Source: Tenderia sp965602225 (lineage in GTDB: Bacteria; Pseudomonadota; Gammaproteobacteria; Tenderiales; Tenderiaceae). Taken from it: DNA of 23,861 nucleotides. Positions 14,581 through 23,799 of the stretch are shown here, in pieces; position 1 is the first letter of the stretch; every line of letters begins with the position of its first letter. Location: NCBI GenBank assembly GCA_965602225.1, contig CBFCYE010000035.1, positions 1-23,861 of the forward strand, written 5' to 3'. A program made the translations under genes and the position numbers. Below the pieces are notes generated by a model, which was not told where the DNA came from, searched no databases, and saw nothing but the letters and a program-made list of their open reading frames with translations.

Positions 14581-16287
14581 ATGGATAGACTAGAAGGTTT
14601 ACTCGACCAGATCGACCGCCGCGGTTATAAGGCCTATAAACAGCTGCAGGGGGATTATCAGTTTCCTGACTTTCTGTTGCGCATTGATCACGTTCAGGGG
14701 GATCCGTTTGCTGATCCATCTCGTTGTCGCATCTTTATCGAACCTTCTGCCATTGCCCTTGCTGATTCGCTGTACAGCAATAACATCCGCCGTATCGCCC
14801 TGGAAGACTATCTAGGCCGTTGCTTTGCTGCGGCGATCAAACAGCATGTAAAAGGCAACCGGGGTGCAGGCAAGAGCGGTGAGGTGGCAATTGCTGCCTA
14901 TGGCCAACAGGTATTGCAGCGCAATGCGGTGCTGGTGCGCGAAGGTGGTGTAGAACTGCGCTTTAGACTGGGCCTGCCTGCCGATGGCCGCTCGGTCAAT
15001 GCCCGGCAGGCAAAGGTCATGCTGTTAGATGAGCTGCCAAAGCTGGTGCAGGCGGGGCTGCTATCCGTAGACGCTGCCGCAGTACAAGCGCATGTAGACT
15101 CGGTTGAGGATCAAAACTTTTTACGTCAGCAACTTGAGGCTAAAGGTTTGATTGCCTTTGTTGCCGATGCAGCGATCCTGCCGCGTGTCAGTGGTGTTGA
15201 TGACCGGCCGCTTGATCAGGCTGTGGCGTTTTGTGCGCCGGACTCACTCGCCGTGGAACTTGATCGCTTGCATGGTGAGCCTCTGCGTGGGCTCGGCATT
15301 GCCAAGGGGGTAACGCTGATTGTCGGCGGTGGCTATCACGGTAAATCGACCCTGCTGCACGCCATTGAGCGTGGTGTCTATAACCACATCCCCGCTGATG
15401 GACGGGAGCGGGTGGTGACCGATGCCAGTGCCTTCAAGATACGCGCCGAGGATGGCCGAGCCATCAGCGGGGTTGATATCAGTCCCTTTATTAATAACCT
15501 GCCGCAGGGCAAAGATACCCGCGAGTTCTCTACTCAGAATGCCAGCGGCAGCACCTCGCAGGCGGCCAATATCATCGAGGCCCTGGCGGCAGGTGCGCAG
15601 ACACTGCTGATAGATGAAGACACCTCAGCCACCAACTTTATGATCCGCGATCAACGCATGCAGGCGCTGGTAGCCAAAGAGAAAGAACCAATCACGCCGC
15701 TGGTGCAGTGTATCCAGGATTTAAGTCAGAGTTACGCTGTGTCAGTGGTGCTGGTAATGGGGGGCTCAGGTGATTTCTTTGATGTCGCCGACAGAGTCAT
15801 CATGATGGACAACTATATCCCCAAAGATGTTAGTGCCGAGGCCAGGGCGCTGATTCAACCGCAGACAACAGTTGCGCAAGAATCAGGGCCGTTGGAGATT
15901 ACGGCACAGCAACGTGTGCCAACACCACAATGCCTCAGCCCTTGTGTGAATGAGGGCCGGGAAAAGATTCAGGCCTTTGATACGCGCGGCTTACGTTATG
16001 GTCGGCAGGAGATCGACCTAAGCAGGGTAGAACAACTTGTCGATAGCGCCCAGCTGCGCGCCATAGCCTACCTGATTCGTTATTACGCTGAACAATATGC
16101 GCCGCAGAAAATGGATCTGGTGGCAGGCCTGCGTAAGGCGTTGGCAGATGTAGCCGCAAACGAACTAGACCTGATCACACCGTATATCCTTGGCAACCTG
16201 GCTATGCCTCGGTTGCAGGAATTGGTTGCCGTAGTCAACCGTATGCGCGGGCTTGAGTTGTGCCGTAATGAGTTTGATCTTAAATAG
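14581..16287 (+). CDS. COG3044-type ABC-class ATPase (PF09818)
   Basis: The 568-residue protein is a soluble ATPase of the ABC class with no membrane segment. Its Walker A is GGGYHGKST at residues 249-257, a signature-like SGSTSQAANIIEAL starts near 322, and Walker B is TLLIDED with D345 and E346, followed by TSATNFMIRDQRM and VVLVMGGSGDFFDVADRVIM. These match the family once described as predicted ABC-class ATPases and sometimes mislabelled isopentenyl-diphosphate isomerase. From memory, the trypanosome homologue MRB1590 binds RNA through this fold, so a role in nucleic-acid handling is possible. About 240 residues precede the ATPase core and about 120 follow the core. No clear ribosome site precedes the ATG. 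It appears monocistronic. Confidence 0.88.
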   Translation: MDRLEGLLDQIDRRGYKAYKQLQGDYQFPDFLLRIDHVQGDPFADPSRCRIFIEPSAIALADSLYSNNIRRIALEDYLGRCFAAAIKQHVKGNRGAGKSGEVAIAAYGQQVLQRNAVLVREGGVELRFRLGLPADGRSVNARQAKVMLLDELPKLVQAGLLSVDAAAVQAHVDSVEDQNFLRQQLEAKGLIAFVADAAILPRVSGVDDRPLDQAVAFCAPDSLAVELDRLHGEPLRGLGIAKGVTLIVGGGYHGKSTLLHAIERGVYNHIPADGRERVVTDASAFKIRAEDGRAISGVDISPFINNLPQGKDTREFSTQNASGSTSQAANIIEALAAGAQTLLIDEDTSATNFMIRDQRMQALVAKEKEPITPLVQCIQDLSQSYAVSVVLVMGGSGDFFDVADRVIMMDNYIPKDVSAEARALIQPQTTVAQESGPLEITAQQRVPTPQCLSPCVNEGREKIQAFDTRGLRYGRQEIDLSRVEQLVDSAQLRAIAYLIRYYAEQYAPQKMDLVAGLRKALADVAANELDLITPYILGNLAMPRLQELVAVVNRMRGLELCRNEFDLK

Positions 16288-16359
16288 TCATCAATGAATA
16301 AATACTTTCAAAACCTTCTATCCCAATTAGAAATAGTGTTTTTCTCTCTCCATACAATC

Positions 16360-16396
16360 AATTACAAGGGTTTTACGTATTCGTACGTATGTAATT
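16360..16396. repeat. Nested palindrome with two TACGTA boxes
   Basis: TACGTA (16374-16379), TTCG and TACGTA (16384-16389) form a 6-bp stem with a 4-base loop. An outer pair AATTACA (16360-16366) and TGTAATT (16390-16396) surrounds it, with 7 unpaired bases on the left side only. It lies 73 bases after the ABC-ATPase stop and 184 before the signalling operon. It lacks a T tract, so an operator or recombination-type site is at least as likely as a terminator. The remainder of 16288-16580 shows no gene; it must contain the operon promoter, which I cannot place. Confidence 0.45.
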
Positions 16397-16580
16397 AATT
16401 TCCATTACACCGATACCCATACATAAGGAATAGTGTGGGTTGGTCAGTTACTGGTTCATGGTATTGGCAAACGCAATAATAGCTCTTTAATCAGGGTTAA
16501 TACACCTGGTTATTTAGCCATGCCAATTGAACTAATCACTGCATCAACTGGCGAGCGAAAAGTCATTGGTGGAAGAGAGC

Positions 16581-17411
16581 ATGAAGGTCATCCGTTTTTG
16601 TTTTAGTACTTTGTTGGTTGTGATGTGTGTGGGAATAGCCCGGGCGGAGATGGTTTATAGCGTCGGTGTGGTACCGCAATTTGATGCGCGCCAGATTGAG
16701 TCGATATGGCAACCATTATTGCAGCAGGTCAGTCAGCGTAGCGGGGTGAAACTGGCGCTTGTCGCCTCGCCCAGCATCCCCGAGTTTGAGCGCCAGTTTG
16801 AGTCTGGCAAGTTCCAGTTTTCCTATATGAATCCCTATCACGCCATCGTTGCCAATCGCAGCCAGGGCTATCTACCCCTGGTGCGAGATGTCAGCAAGCA
16901 ATTGAGTGGGGTTATCGTGGTGCGCCATGACAGCCTAATCACATCGGTCGAACAGCTCGACGGCAAGATTGTCGCCATGCCAGCCCCCAATGCACTGGCT
17001 GCATCATTATTGCCTCGCGCCGAATTCGCAAATGTTTTGATGATAGAGCCCGTCATTCGATATGTGCGCAGCCATGACTCGGTCTACCTCAATGTGGTGG
17101 TTGGCGCGACGGATGCTGGTGCTGGTGTGTTGAGAACGCTGCAACAGCAGCCACAGCAGCTGCGTGACAAGTTGCGGATTTTGCATCAAACGCGCAGTGT
17201 CGCGGCGCACCCGTTGATGGCACATCCATCCGTGCCTGAAGTGGTTATGAAAAAGCTGCAGGCGGCCTTTATCGAATTGGCTCAGAGTGTTGAGGGCAAA
17301 GCGCTGCTAGCCAGAATACCAATGACGCAGCCCGGTATCGCTACCCTCCAGGACTATCTGCCGTTGATAGATTTACAGCTTGATAGCCTTTATGTCAGCA
17401 GAGTGAACTAG
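16581..17411 (+). CDS. PhnD-like periplasmic substrate-binding protein
   Basis: I choose the ATG at 16581, preceded by GGAAGAG, over the in-frame GTG at 16566. The 276-residue product has a 22-residue signal peptide ending in ARA. The mature part is a type-2 periplasmic binding fold of the phosphate/phosphite/phosphonate (PhnD) class: MVYSVGVVPQFDARQIESIW at the front, SGKFQFSYMNPYHAIVANRS, DSLITSVEQLDGKIVAMPAP and VVGATDAGAGVLRTL. It ends 2 bases before the hybrid kinase, and no permease or ATPase gene is near, so it is more likely a ligand-sensing partner of that kinase than a transporter component. The ligand cannot be inferred from sequence. Confidence 0.88.
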   Translation: MKVIRFCFSTLLVVMCVGIARAEMVYSVGVVPQFDARQIESIWQPLLQQVSQRSGVKLALVASPSIPEFERQFESGKFQFSYMNPYHAIVANRSQGYLPLVRDVSKQLSGVIVVRHDSLITSVEQLDGKIVAMPAPNALAASLLPRAEFANVLMIEPVIRYVRSHDSVYLNVVVGATDAGAGVLRTLQQQPQQLRDKLRILHQTRSVAAHPLMAHPSVPEVVMKKLQAAFIELAQSVEGKALLARIPMTQPGIATLQDYLPLIDLQLDSLYVSRVN

Positions 17412-17413
17412 CA

Positions 17414-20400
17414 ATGAGTTTGCGCCTCAAACTTTTATTTCCGCCGCTGTTGTTACTGTTGCTGATTGTTGTTGTGGTGGAAGGCTATTGGTTGCCTTCA
17501 TATCGCAATCAAACCAGTCAGGTCATCGTTAACGAACAGCAACATATCTTAAAAACCTTGACACCTGCTGTTTTGCCGTCTTTGTTGACCAGTGATCTTG
17601 CCGAGTTGTACGCCTTGCTCGAAGCGCAGAGTAATCTGCATACAGAGTGGCAAGAACTAAAACTTTACGACGCTGCTGGCCAGATACTTTATCCACTCGA
17701 ACGGTCTGCAACAGCTAACCCTGACGGGCTCATCTTGCAACAGGCGGTTGAGAATAAGGGTAGGGACGTGGGTATGCTGGAACTCCGTATCGATGCTGAT
17801 GCCATCGCAGCTGAAAAGACCAAAACTATATCTGTGTTTACAGATGTATTGCTGGGGCTTGTACTGTTAGTAAGTATTATCGTGGCCTTGTGGCAGGAAT
17901 ATCTGGTGCGCCGTCCACTGAGTCTGCTTTCCCTAGCAGCGAATAATCTTGCAAATGGGGATTTTTCCACAGTCTTGCCAGCCATTGGCAAGGACGAAAT
18001 TGGTCAGCTGGCGGGGGCTTTCGCTGGCATGCGCACAACAGTCGAACATGCACAGCAGGAACTGCAGGGCGATGTTCAACGTGAGGCCAGCCGGGCGCAG
18101 GCCATTATGGACCATGTCTTTGATGCCATTATTACTATCAATTCCCTGGGGATTATCTCTTCATTCAATCCTGCTGCTGAACGGATCTTTGGCTATCAGG
18201 CTGATGAGATCATTGGCCAGAATGTCAGCCAGCTGATGCCTGAACCGGATCGCAGTAGTCATGACGGTTATCTACAACGTCACATTGACACTGGTGTGGG
18301 TAGCATCATCGGCAAGGGACGCGAGCTGTTGGGCCAGCGTAAAGATGGCACTCTTTTTTCGATGGAATTGGCGGTAAATGAAGTTGTGATCGGTGATGAA
18401 AAGTTGCTCACCGGCATCGTCCGCGACATTAGCCAACGCAAGCAGATAGAAGATGAATTGCGTGCCAGTCAGAACCGTTTGTCCCTTGCCACGCGTGCGG
18501 CGGGTGTCGGTGTTTGGGATTTTGATGTGTGCAGCGGTGAGCTTGTCTGGGACGATAGCATGTTCGAACTTTACGCTGTTCGGCGCGAAGACTTCTCTGG
18601 CGCCTATGATGCGTGGAGCCGCTGCGTACACAAGGATGACTTGCAGCGCGCAGGGGCAGAACTGCAGGCCGCCATTGATGAGAAAAAAATGTTCGATACT
18701 GAGTTTCGTATCGTTCATCCGAATGGTGATATACACCATATACGGGCGCTGGCTGATGTGCATTGTGATGCCCACGGTGATGTCCAACGTGTTGTTGGCA
18801 CTAACTGGGACACGACCAATAAAAAGCAGGCCGAGGCTGAATTAGCGAGTCAGCGTCGCCAGATAGAAATCATCAACAGTATCCAGTCCAGTTTCATTGA
18901 TGGTGGCGATTCCGGTGGTTTTTTTGAAGGTTTTATGCCCGATATTTTGGAACTGACCGAGAGCGAGTTTGGTTTTATCGGCGAGATCATGTCTGATCCA
19001 GATGGTAAGCCCTACATTAAGACTTACGACCTGACCAACATCGCCTGGGATGAGCCGACGCGCGAGCTCTATGAAATGCATGCTACCGAGGGGCTGGAGT
19101 TTCATAATCTGGATAGCCTGTTAGGCAAAGTTGTGCGTAGCGGTGAGCAGGTAATCAGTAATGACCCTGCCAATGATCCAGACAGCGGTGGCCTGCCGGA
19201 GGGGCATCCTGCTTTGAATGCGTTTCTTGGTGTGCCGGTCTATCAGGGTGGAGAGATGCTGGGGATGATCGGTCTGGCCAATCGCCCTGGTGGTTTTGAC
19301 GAATCGGTGGTCGAAAAATTATTGCCGATCCTGAGTACCTGTGCTCAGATTTTCACCGCCATCACTAAGGAGCGTCAGCAGCAAGCTATTGCTTTAGAGT
19401 TCAAGCGCAGTAACAGTTTCATGAGTGGCTTGGTCGAGAATCTGCAGGCGGGTCTGCTGGTGGAAGACGAGGCGGGCAGGGTCTATGCGTTGAACCAGAC
19501 CTATTGCGACATGTTCGATAAAGATGAAATGCCATTGATGATCGAAGGTGAGGATTGCACAATTGAATTTGAGAAAAACCAGACTCTGTTTAGTCAGCCT
19601 GAGGCGCTGCTGAAGTTGCGTCAGGAGTGCCTGGTTAGTGAGTCGGTGATTGTCGGTCGGGAGTTGCTGCTGGAGGATGGTCGTGTCTTTGAGCAGGATT
19701 ATGTGCCTATCTTTTTCGAGGATGAGCAGGGCCAGACACATCGCAGCAATCTATGGAGCTATCGCGACATCAGCGAGCACAAACAAATCCAGAAAACGCT
19801 GGAGCAGGCAAAAGAGACAGCCGAGGCGGCGGCAACAGTCAAGAGCCAGTTCCTTGCCACTATGAGTCACGAACTGCGTACCCCAATGAATGGGGTGTTA
19901 GGTATGTTGCACCTGCTGGGCAAAACTGAACTGGATGAGAAGCAGCAGCGCTTTGCCGATACGGCCACGCACTCCGGTGAGATGCTGCTTACGGTGATTA
20001 ACGACATCCTCGATTTTTCCAAACTGGAGGCAGACAAGCAGGAGCTGGAGTCCATTCCGTTTGATCTGGAAGGCTTGCTGGAACAGAGTGTCGCCCTGTT
20101 AGCCAATGCGGCGCAAGAGAAAGGGGTCGAGCTGATCTGTTCGGTCGATTTCGATTTGCCTCGTACGCTGAAGGGGGATCCAACCCGCCTGCGCCAAGTG
20201 CTGATCAGCCTGATCAATAATGCCATCAAATTTACCGAACAGGGTGACATCGTGGTGTATGCAACAAGGCTTGAGAACGGTCTTATCCGGTTAGGGGTGA
20301 GAGATAGCGGTATTGGCATGACGGCTGAACAACAGACACATTTGTTCAAGGCTTTTAGTCAGGTTGATAGTTCCCATACGCGCAAATATGGCGGGACGGG

Positions 20401-21994
20401 GCTGGGACTTGCGATAAGTCAGAAGCTGGTCATGGCCATGGGCGGCAAGATACGCGTGGCCAGTTCTCCAGCTCTGGGCTCAGACTTCAGTTTTGATCTT
20501 GAACTTGAAATTATTGCTGACAGTAAGCCTGATCAATATATATCTAAAGTCTTGAGTCAACGTCGTATTCTTGTCGTTGATGATAACGAAAACCTGCTAG
20601 CGTCGATGAGGCGGACCCTGAAGCAGTGGCAGGCATCTCTTACTGAGTTTGCTGTGAATGGTAGCGAGGCATTGGCAGAATTGCGTCGGGCTGCTTTAGC
20701 CGGTGAACCATATGATATTGCCATACTGGATTGGAAGATGCCTGGTATGGATGGTCTGGAGGTGGCTCGCAGCATCCGTGCTGATGCTTCGCTGCATGAT
20801 ATGAAAGTGGTGATGTTTAGTGCATTCGAGCAGAAAGCTCCGGCACCAGAAGTGGATGTCTGGGTATCAAAACCGTTTCAGCAATCCAAATTCTTTAACA
20901 CCTTAGTTCAGCTGCTAGGTGAGCATAAAACAGTTGAGCCGGTAGCCGAGGCGCATTCCAGTAGCGACAACAAGTCTTTTTCAGGCAGAAAACTGTTGCT
21001 GGTGGAAGATAATTTCATCAACCAGGAAGTCGCGCGCGAGATTCTCTCTGAGGCAGGCTTTGATATCGACATTCGGGAAAATGGTGTTGAGGCCTTACAG
21101 GCCGTTCAGGCAAATGACTATGACGTGGTGCTGATGGATATTCAGATGCCGGTCATGGACGGTCTGGCGGCAACGGAGAGTATTCGGGCTCTGGGTGGGC
21201 GCTATACCACATTACCTATTATCGCCATGACTGCTCATGCTCTGGGTGGTGATGCAGAGAGGAGTTTGGCCGCTGGCATGGATGGTCATCTTTCCAAGCC
21301 CTTTGACCCGGCTGCACTATTCACGGAGTTGGCAAAGTGGTTTGAACCGGGGCAAGCCTTATTCACAGAAAAAGCGACGGTAACACCAATATTAACTGAA
21401 GACCTGCCTGTGGTGCCGGGTATTGATCTGGAAGACGGCCTGCAACGCCTGAACGGCAACTGGGTGGCCTACAAACGTATTCTGCTTAGTTTTCGTAATA
21501 AACAGGCTGAGGCGGTGACACAACTGAAACAGTTGATTCAACAGGGACAGTGGGACGAGGCAGCGCGGCTGGCTCACAGCTTAAAGGGCAGTGGCGGTAA
21601 TCTTGGTGCCAAACAATTGTATGAAACGGCTGCTGTAATGGAACAGGTCTGTCGTGAAGGTGATGCAGATGCGGCCGAAGCGGGACTTGAAAGCCTGCGT
21701 GCAAGTCTGGCAGAGGTTATTGATGGCCTGGCTGTTTTGGAGACGAAGGATCAGGTAGTGCCGACGCCAGAGAGTCTGACAGAAATTGATTCCGACAGCG
21801 TGCATGTGTTGCTGGATGAATTACTGCAATTGCTGGATAACGATCTGGGGGCAGCGCAGAGTCACCTCGCGAGCCTGCAACAACATACGGTTTGCAGTGA
21901 TTATGCTGCACCCATGAAAAACCTGGAAAGTGCACTAAATAGTTTCGATATCGAGTCAGCTAAGGCTATTGTCCAAAGTATGCAGGTAGCGTGA
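17414..21994 (+). CDS. Large hybrid sensor histidine kinase (HAMP-PAS-PAS-GAF-PAS-HK-REC-REC-HPt)
   Basis: This 1526-residue inner-membrane kinase has transmembrane helices near residues 8-24 and 142-163 enclosing a periplasmic loop of about 117 residues, then HAMP (165-220), PAS (about 228-345), PAS (349-477), a GAF-like domain (about 500-655) and a third PAS-like region (667-790). The kinase core carries the phosphoacceptor H819 in MSHELRTPMN, with N-box and G-box motifs (NNAIKF, DSGIGM, GGTGLGLAI). Two receiver domains follow, phosphoacceptors D1106 (DWKMPG) and D1242 (DIQMPV), then HPt with H1388 (AHSLKGSGGNLGA) and an HPt-like C-terminal extension without an obvious histidine. It should pass signal by phosphorelay. 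It follows the binding-protein gene by 2 bases and no transcription-factor gene is nearby. Confidence 0.93.
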   Translation: MSLRLKLLFPPLLLLLLIVVVVEGYWLPSYRNQTSQVIVNEQQHILKTLTPAVLPSLLTSDLAELYALLEAQSNLHTEWQELKLYDAAGQILYPLERSATANPDGLILQQAVENKGRDVGMLELRIDADAIAAEKTKTISVFTDVLLGLVLLVSIIVALWQEYLVRRPLSLLSLAANNLANGDFSTVLPAIGKDEIGQLAGAFAGMRTTVEHAQQELQGDVQREASRAQAIMDHVFDAIITINSLGIISSFNPAAERIFGYQADEIIGQNVSQLMPEPDRSSHDGYLQRHIDTGVGSIIGKGRELLGQRKDGTLFSMELAVNEVVIGDEKLLTGIVRDISQRKQIEDELRASQNRLSLATRAAGVGVWDFDVCSGELVWDDSMFELYAVRREDFSGAYDAWSRCVHKDDLQRAGAELQAAIDEKKMFDTEFRIVHPNGDIHHIRALADVHCDAHGDVQRVVGTNWDTTNKKQAEAELASQRRQIEIINSIQSSFIDGGDSGGFFEGFMPDILELTESEFGFIGEIMSDPDGKPYIKTYDLTNIAWDEPTRELYEMHATEGLEFHNLDSLLGKVVRSGEQVISNDPANDPDSGGLPEGHPALNAFLGVPVYQGGEMLGMIGLANRPGGFDESVVEKLLPILSTCAQIFTAITKERQQQAIALEFKRSNSFMSGLVENLQAGLLVEDEAGRVYALNQTYCDMFDKDEMPLMIEGEDCTIEFEKNQTLFSQPEALLKLRQECLVSESVIVGRELLLEDGRVFEQDYVPIFFEDEQGQTHRSNLWSYRDISEHKQIQKTLEQAKETAEAAATVKSQFLATMSHELRTPMNGVLGMLHLLGKTELDEKQQRFADTATHSGEMLLTVINDILDFSKLEADKQELESIPFDLEGLLEQSVALLANAAQEKGVELICSVDFDLPRTLKGDPTRLRQVLISLINNAIKFTEQGDIVVYATRLENGLIRLGVRDSGIGMTAEQQTHLFKAFSQVDSSHTRKYGGTGLGLAISQKLVMAMGGKIRVASSPALGSDFSFDLELEIIADSKPDQYISKVLSQRRILVVDDNENLLASMRRTLKQWQASLTEFAVNGSEALAELRRAALAGEPYDIAILDWKMPGMDGLEVARSIRADASLHDMKVVMFSAFEQKAPAPEVDVWVSKPFQQSKFFNTLVQLLGEHKTVEPVAEAHSSSDNKSFSGRKLLLVEDNFINQEVAREILSEAGFDIDIRENGVEALQAVQANDYDVVLMDIQMPVMDGLAATESIRALGGRYTTLPIIAMTAHALGGDAERSLAAGMDGHLSKPFDPAALFTELAKWFEPGQALFTEKATVTPILTEDLPVVPGIDLEDGLQRLNGNWVAYKRILLSFRNKQAEAVTQLKQLIQQGQWDEAARLAHSLKGSGGNLGAKQLYETAAVMEQVCREGDADAAEAGLESLRASLAEVIDGLAVLETKDQVVPTPESLTEIDSDSVHVLLDELLQLLDNDLGAAQSHLASLQQHTVCSDYAAPMKNLESALNSFDIESAKAIVQSMQVA

Positions 21995-22090
21995 GTCAGC
22001 CATCGTGCTGAGGTAGTTGGACTTTGTATTTCGCAGTTAATGGGATTTGCCATCAAGGCACTAGTGAAGTTGTAGATATATAAATCAACA

Positions 22091-22103
22091 ACCTCCAAGA
22101 GGT
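22091..22103 (+). promoter_or_regulatory. Hairpin over the response-regulator ribosome site
   Basis: ACCTC (22091-22095) can pair with GAGGT (22099-22103) around a CAA loop. The right arm is the Shine-Dalgarno sequence of the gene starting at 22109. The stem is only 5 bp, so it could mildly limit translation relative to the kinase or be chance. Confidence 0.35.
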
Positions 22104-22108
22104 GAAAT

Positions 22109-22930
22109 ATGTCCGAACGTACAATATTGCTGGTAGATGATGAAGAAAATATTTTGTCATCCCTAACTCGTTTGTTGCGCCGCGATGGTTACACGATCTT
22201 TCGCGCTAACGGTGGTCAGGCCGGACTGGAACTCCTGCAGCAGCAGGAGGTTGGCGTCATCATTTCCGACCAGCGTATGCCAGAGATGACCGGGGTGGAA
22301 TTTCTGAGCGAGGTCAAAAAACTTTATCCCAGTACCGTACGCATGGTGCTGAGTGGTTACACCGATCTTAATTCGGTGACCGATGCTATTAATCGTGGCG
22401 CCGTGTACAAGTTCCTGACCAAGCCGTGGGACGATGAGCTATTGCGTGAAAATGTCGTTGAGGCTTTTCAACATTTCGAACTCAAAATGGATAACGAACG
22501 TTTGGCGCGGGAATTACACAGTGCAAATGAGCGGTTGAACCAAATCAATAAGGGTTTGGAGTGTCAGGTAGCGGAGGAGGCTGGTAAGGCTTCGTCTAAT
22601 CTGAAGGTATTGCAGATGGAGCAGGAAATCCTAGATAGCCTGCCGATAGGCGTGGTCGGTGTGGATGACCACGGTATGTTGGTAGTAGCCAATCGTAAGG
22701 CTCAACAGCTTCTTGAGCAACAAGGACCGATCATGATAGGTGACTTGGCGCAGGACCTGCTGCCAGCAGCTCTGACTGATTGGTTGGCCCAAGAGCCGGA
22801 AAATTCGGGAGAAACTTTTACTACCCAGATAGGCGCTACTACGATTCAGGTATTTCGTAGTCGCCTGGGGCAATTGTCAGGTGGTCAGGGAACTGTTTTG
22901 GTTCTGGTTCCTGAGAGCATATCTAAATAG
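22109..22930 (+). CDS. Response regulator: REC, coiled coil, PAS-like domain
   Basis: Residues 1-120 form a receiver domain with DDE (11-13 region), phosphoacceptor D54 (ISDQRMPEMTG), LSGYTD and KPWDD, a flavour of receiver common in RpfG-type regulators. Residues 125-175 are a heptad-rich coiled coil, and residues about 175-273 look like a PAS-like fold (SLPIGVVGVDDHGMLVVANR). No DNA-binding, HD-GYP, GGDEF or EAL domain is present, so the output must be by protein contact. It starts 114 bases after the kinase and 29 bases before the HDOD gene, so it is the likely receiver of the kinase's signal and may act through the HDOD protein. Its ribosome site is AGAGGTG. Confidence 0.88.
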   Translation: MSERTILLVDDEENILSSLTRLLRRDGYTIFRANGGQAGLELLQQQEVGVIISDQRMPEMTGVEFLSEVKKLYPSTVRMVLSGYTDLNSVTDAINRGAVYKFLTKPWDDELLRENVVEAFQHFELKMDNERLARELHSANERLNQINKGLECQVAEEAGKASSNLKVLQMEQEILDSLPIGVVGVDDHGMLVVANRKAQQLLEQQGPIMIGDLAQDLLPAALTDWLAQEPENSGETFTTQIGATTIQVFRSRLGQLSGGQGTVLVLVPESISK

Positions 22931-22959
22931 CCGATGTTTTTTCTAAATAGAGGTAACTC

Positions 22960-23799
22960 ATGACTAACGTGGTGGGAGCGCAGCCATTAACTAAGGCTGA
23001 GATAAAAAGTGGTCTACAGCGGTTGCCAGCATTGTCAGCGACGGTGACGCAGCTACTTGAATTGACGCAACGGGACGATGTGGATGTGGATCAGGTAGCC
23101 CGGACGGTTGCTTACGACCCCGTGCTTTCGGCACGTTTGTTGCGCGTAGCTAACTCGCCATTTTTTGGTTTGGCGGGTGAAATCACTTCCATCAATCAGG
23201 CCTGTATGACGCTGGGCATGAATACAGTGCGTAATCTTGCCGTGGCAGTTGGGGTGGGCAGTTGTTTTAGCGGCGGGGATGAGCAAGATCGATTATGGCA
23301 GCAGTCAATGGAGAAGGCGATTGCTGCTCAGGCCTTGGCACGCCTTTGCCGGCAAAATAGCGAGACGGAATTTACAGCCGGCATGCTACATGATCTGGGA
23401 AAGATGGTAATGGTTTCCTGTTTTACCGATGCCATGAAACAAACCATCGCTTATCAGGGTTTACACAGCTGTGAGCTGAGCGTGGCTGAGCAGGCCGTGT
23501 TTGGTATGGTTCATGTGCAGATCGGTGAGATGGCGGCGAAGCAATGGCATCTACCTGCTTTGATTGTGCAGGTTATTTCAGGCCGAACGAATGGCGCTGA
23601 AGAAGAGCCACATCCTGTCGTTGATATTGTGATGTTGGCAGCGGTTATCAGCAGTGGCATAGCTGCTGAGTCGGCCGAAGAGTTATTGCATCGTATGCCG
23701 GAAAAGTCGGTAGTGCGGTTGGGTTTGAATCTTGCGTCAATACAGGCGTGGTTGGTCGATGTAGAAAAGAATAGAGCGATGGCGCAATTACTGGTCTAG
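22960..23799 (+). CDS. HDOD domain protein
   Basis: The 279-residue cytoplasmic protein is a single HDOD domain: PALSATVTQLLELTQRDDVD near the start, YDPVLSARLLRVANSPFFGL, INQACMTLGMNTVRNLAVAV and a retained HD pair at H144-D145 (AGMLHDLGKMVM). HDOD proteins are relatives of HD hydrolases that usually lack full catalytic ability and act as signalling scaffolds for c-di-GMP, chemotaxis or two-component systems. There is no second domain such as EAL or GGDEF. It follows the response regulator by 29 bases with an AGAGGTAA ribosome site, the last gene of the four-gene operon. The 62 bases after its stop show no clear terminator, so the operon may continue beyond the window. Confidence 0.92.
   Translation: MTNVVGAQPLTKAEIKSGLQRLPALSATVTQLLELTQRDDVDVDQVARTVAYDPVLSARLLRVANSPFFGLAGEITSINQACMTLGMNTVRNLAVAVGVGSCFSGGDEQDRLWQQSMEKAIAAQALARLCRQNSETEFTAGMLHDLGKMVMVSCFTDAMKQTIAYQGLHSCELSVAEQAVFGMVHVQIGEMAAKQWHLPALIVQVISGRTNGAEEEPHPVVDIVMLAAVISSGIAAESAEELLHRMPEKSVVRLGLNLASIQAWLVDVEKNRAMAQLLV

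Noticed and set aside
14581..16287. Isopentenyl-diphosphate isomerase as the product name.
   Set aside because: The protein has Walker A and B motifs and matches the ABC-class ATPase family; the isomerase label is a known misannotation.
18272..18787. A 171-residue minus-strand frame.
   Set aside because: It is antisense to the PAS domains of the hybrid kinase and shows no family features.
19867..20349. A 160-residue minus-strand frame.
   Set aside because: It is antisense to the conserved histidine kinase core; its composition (Ser, Arg and Cys runs) is typical of shadow frames.
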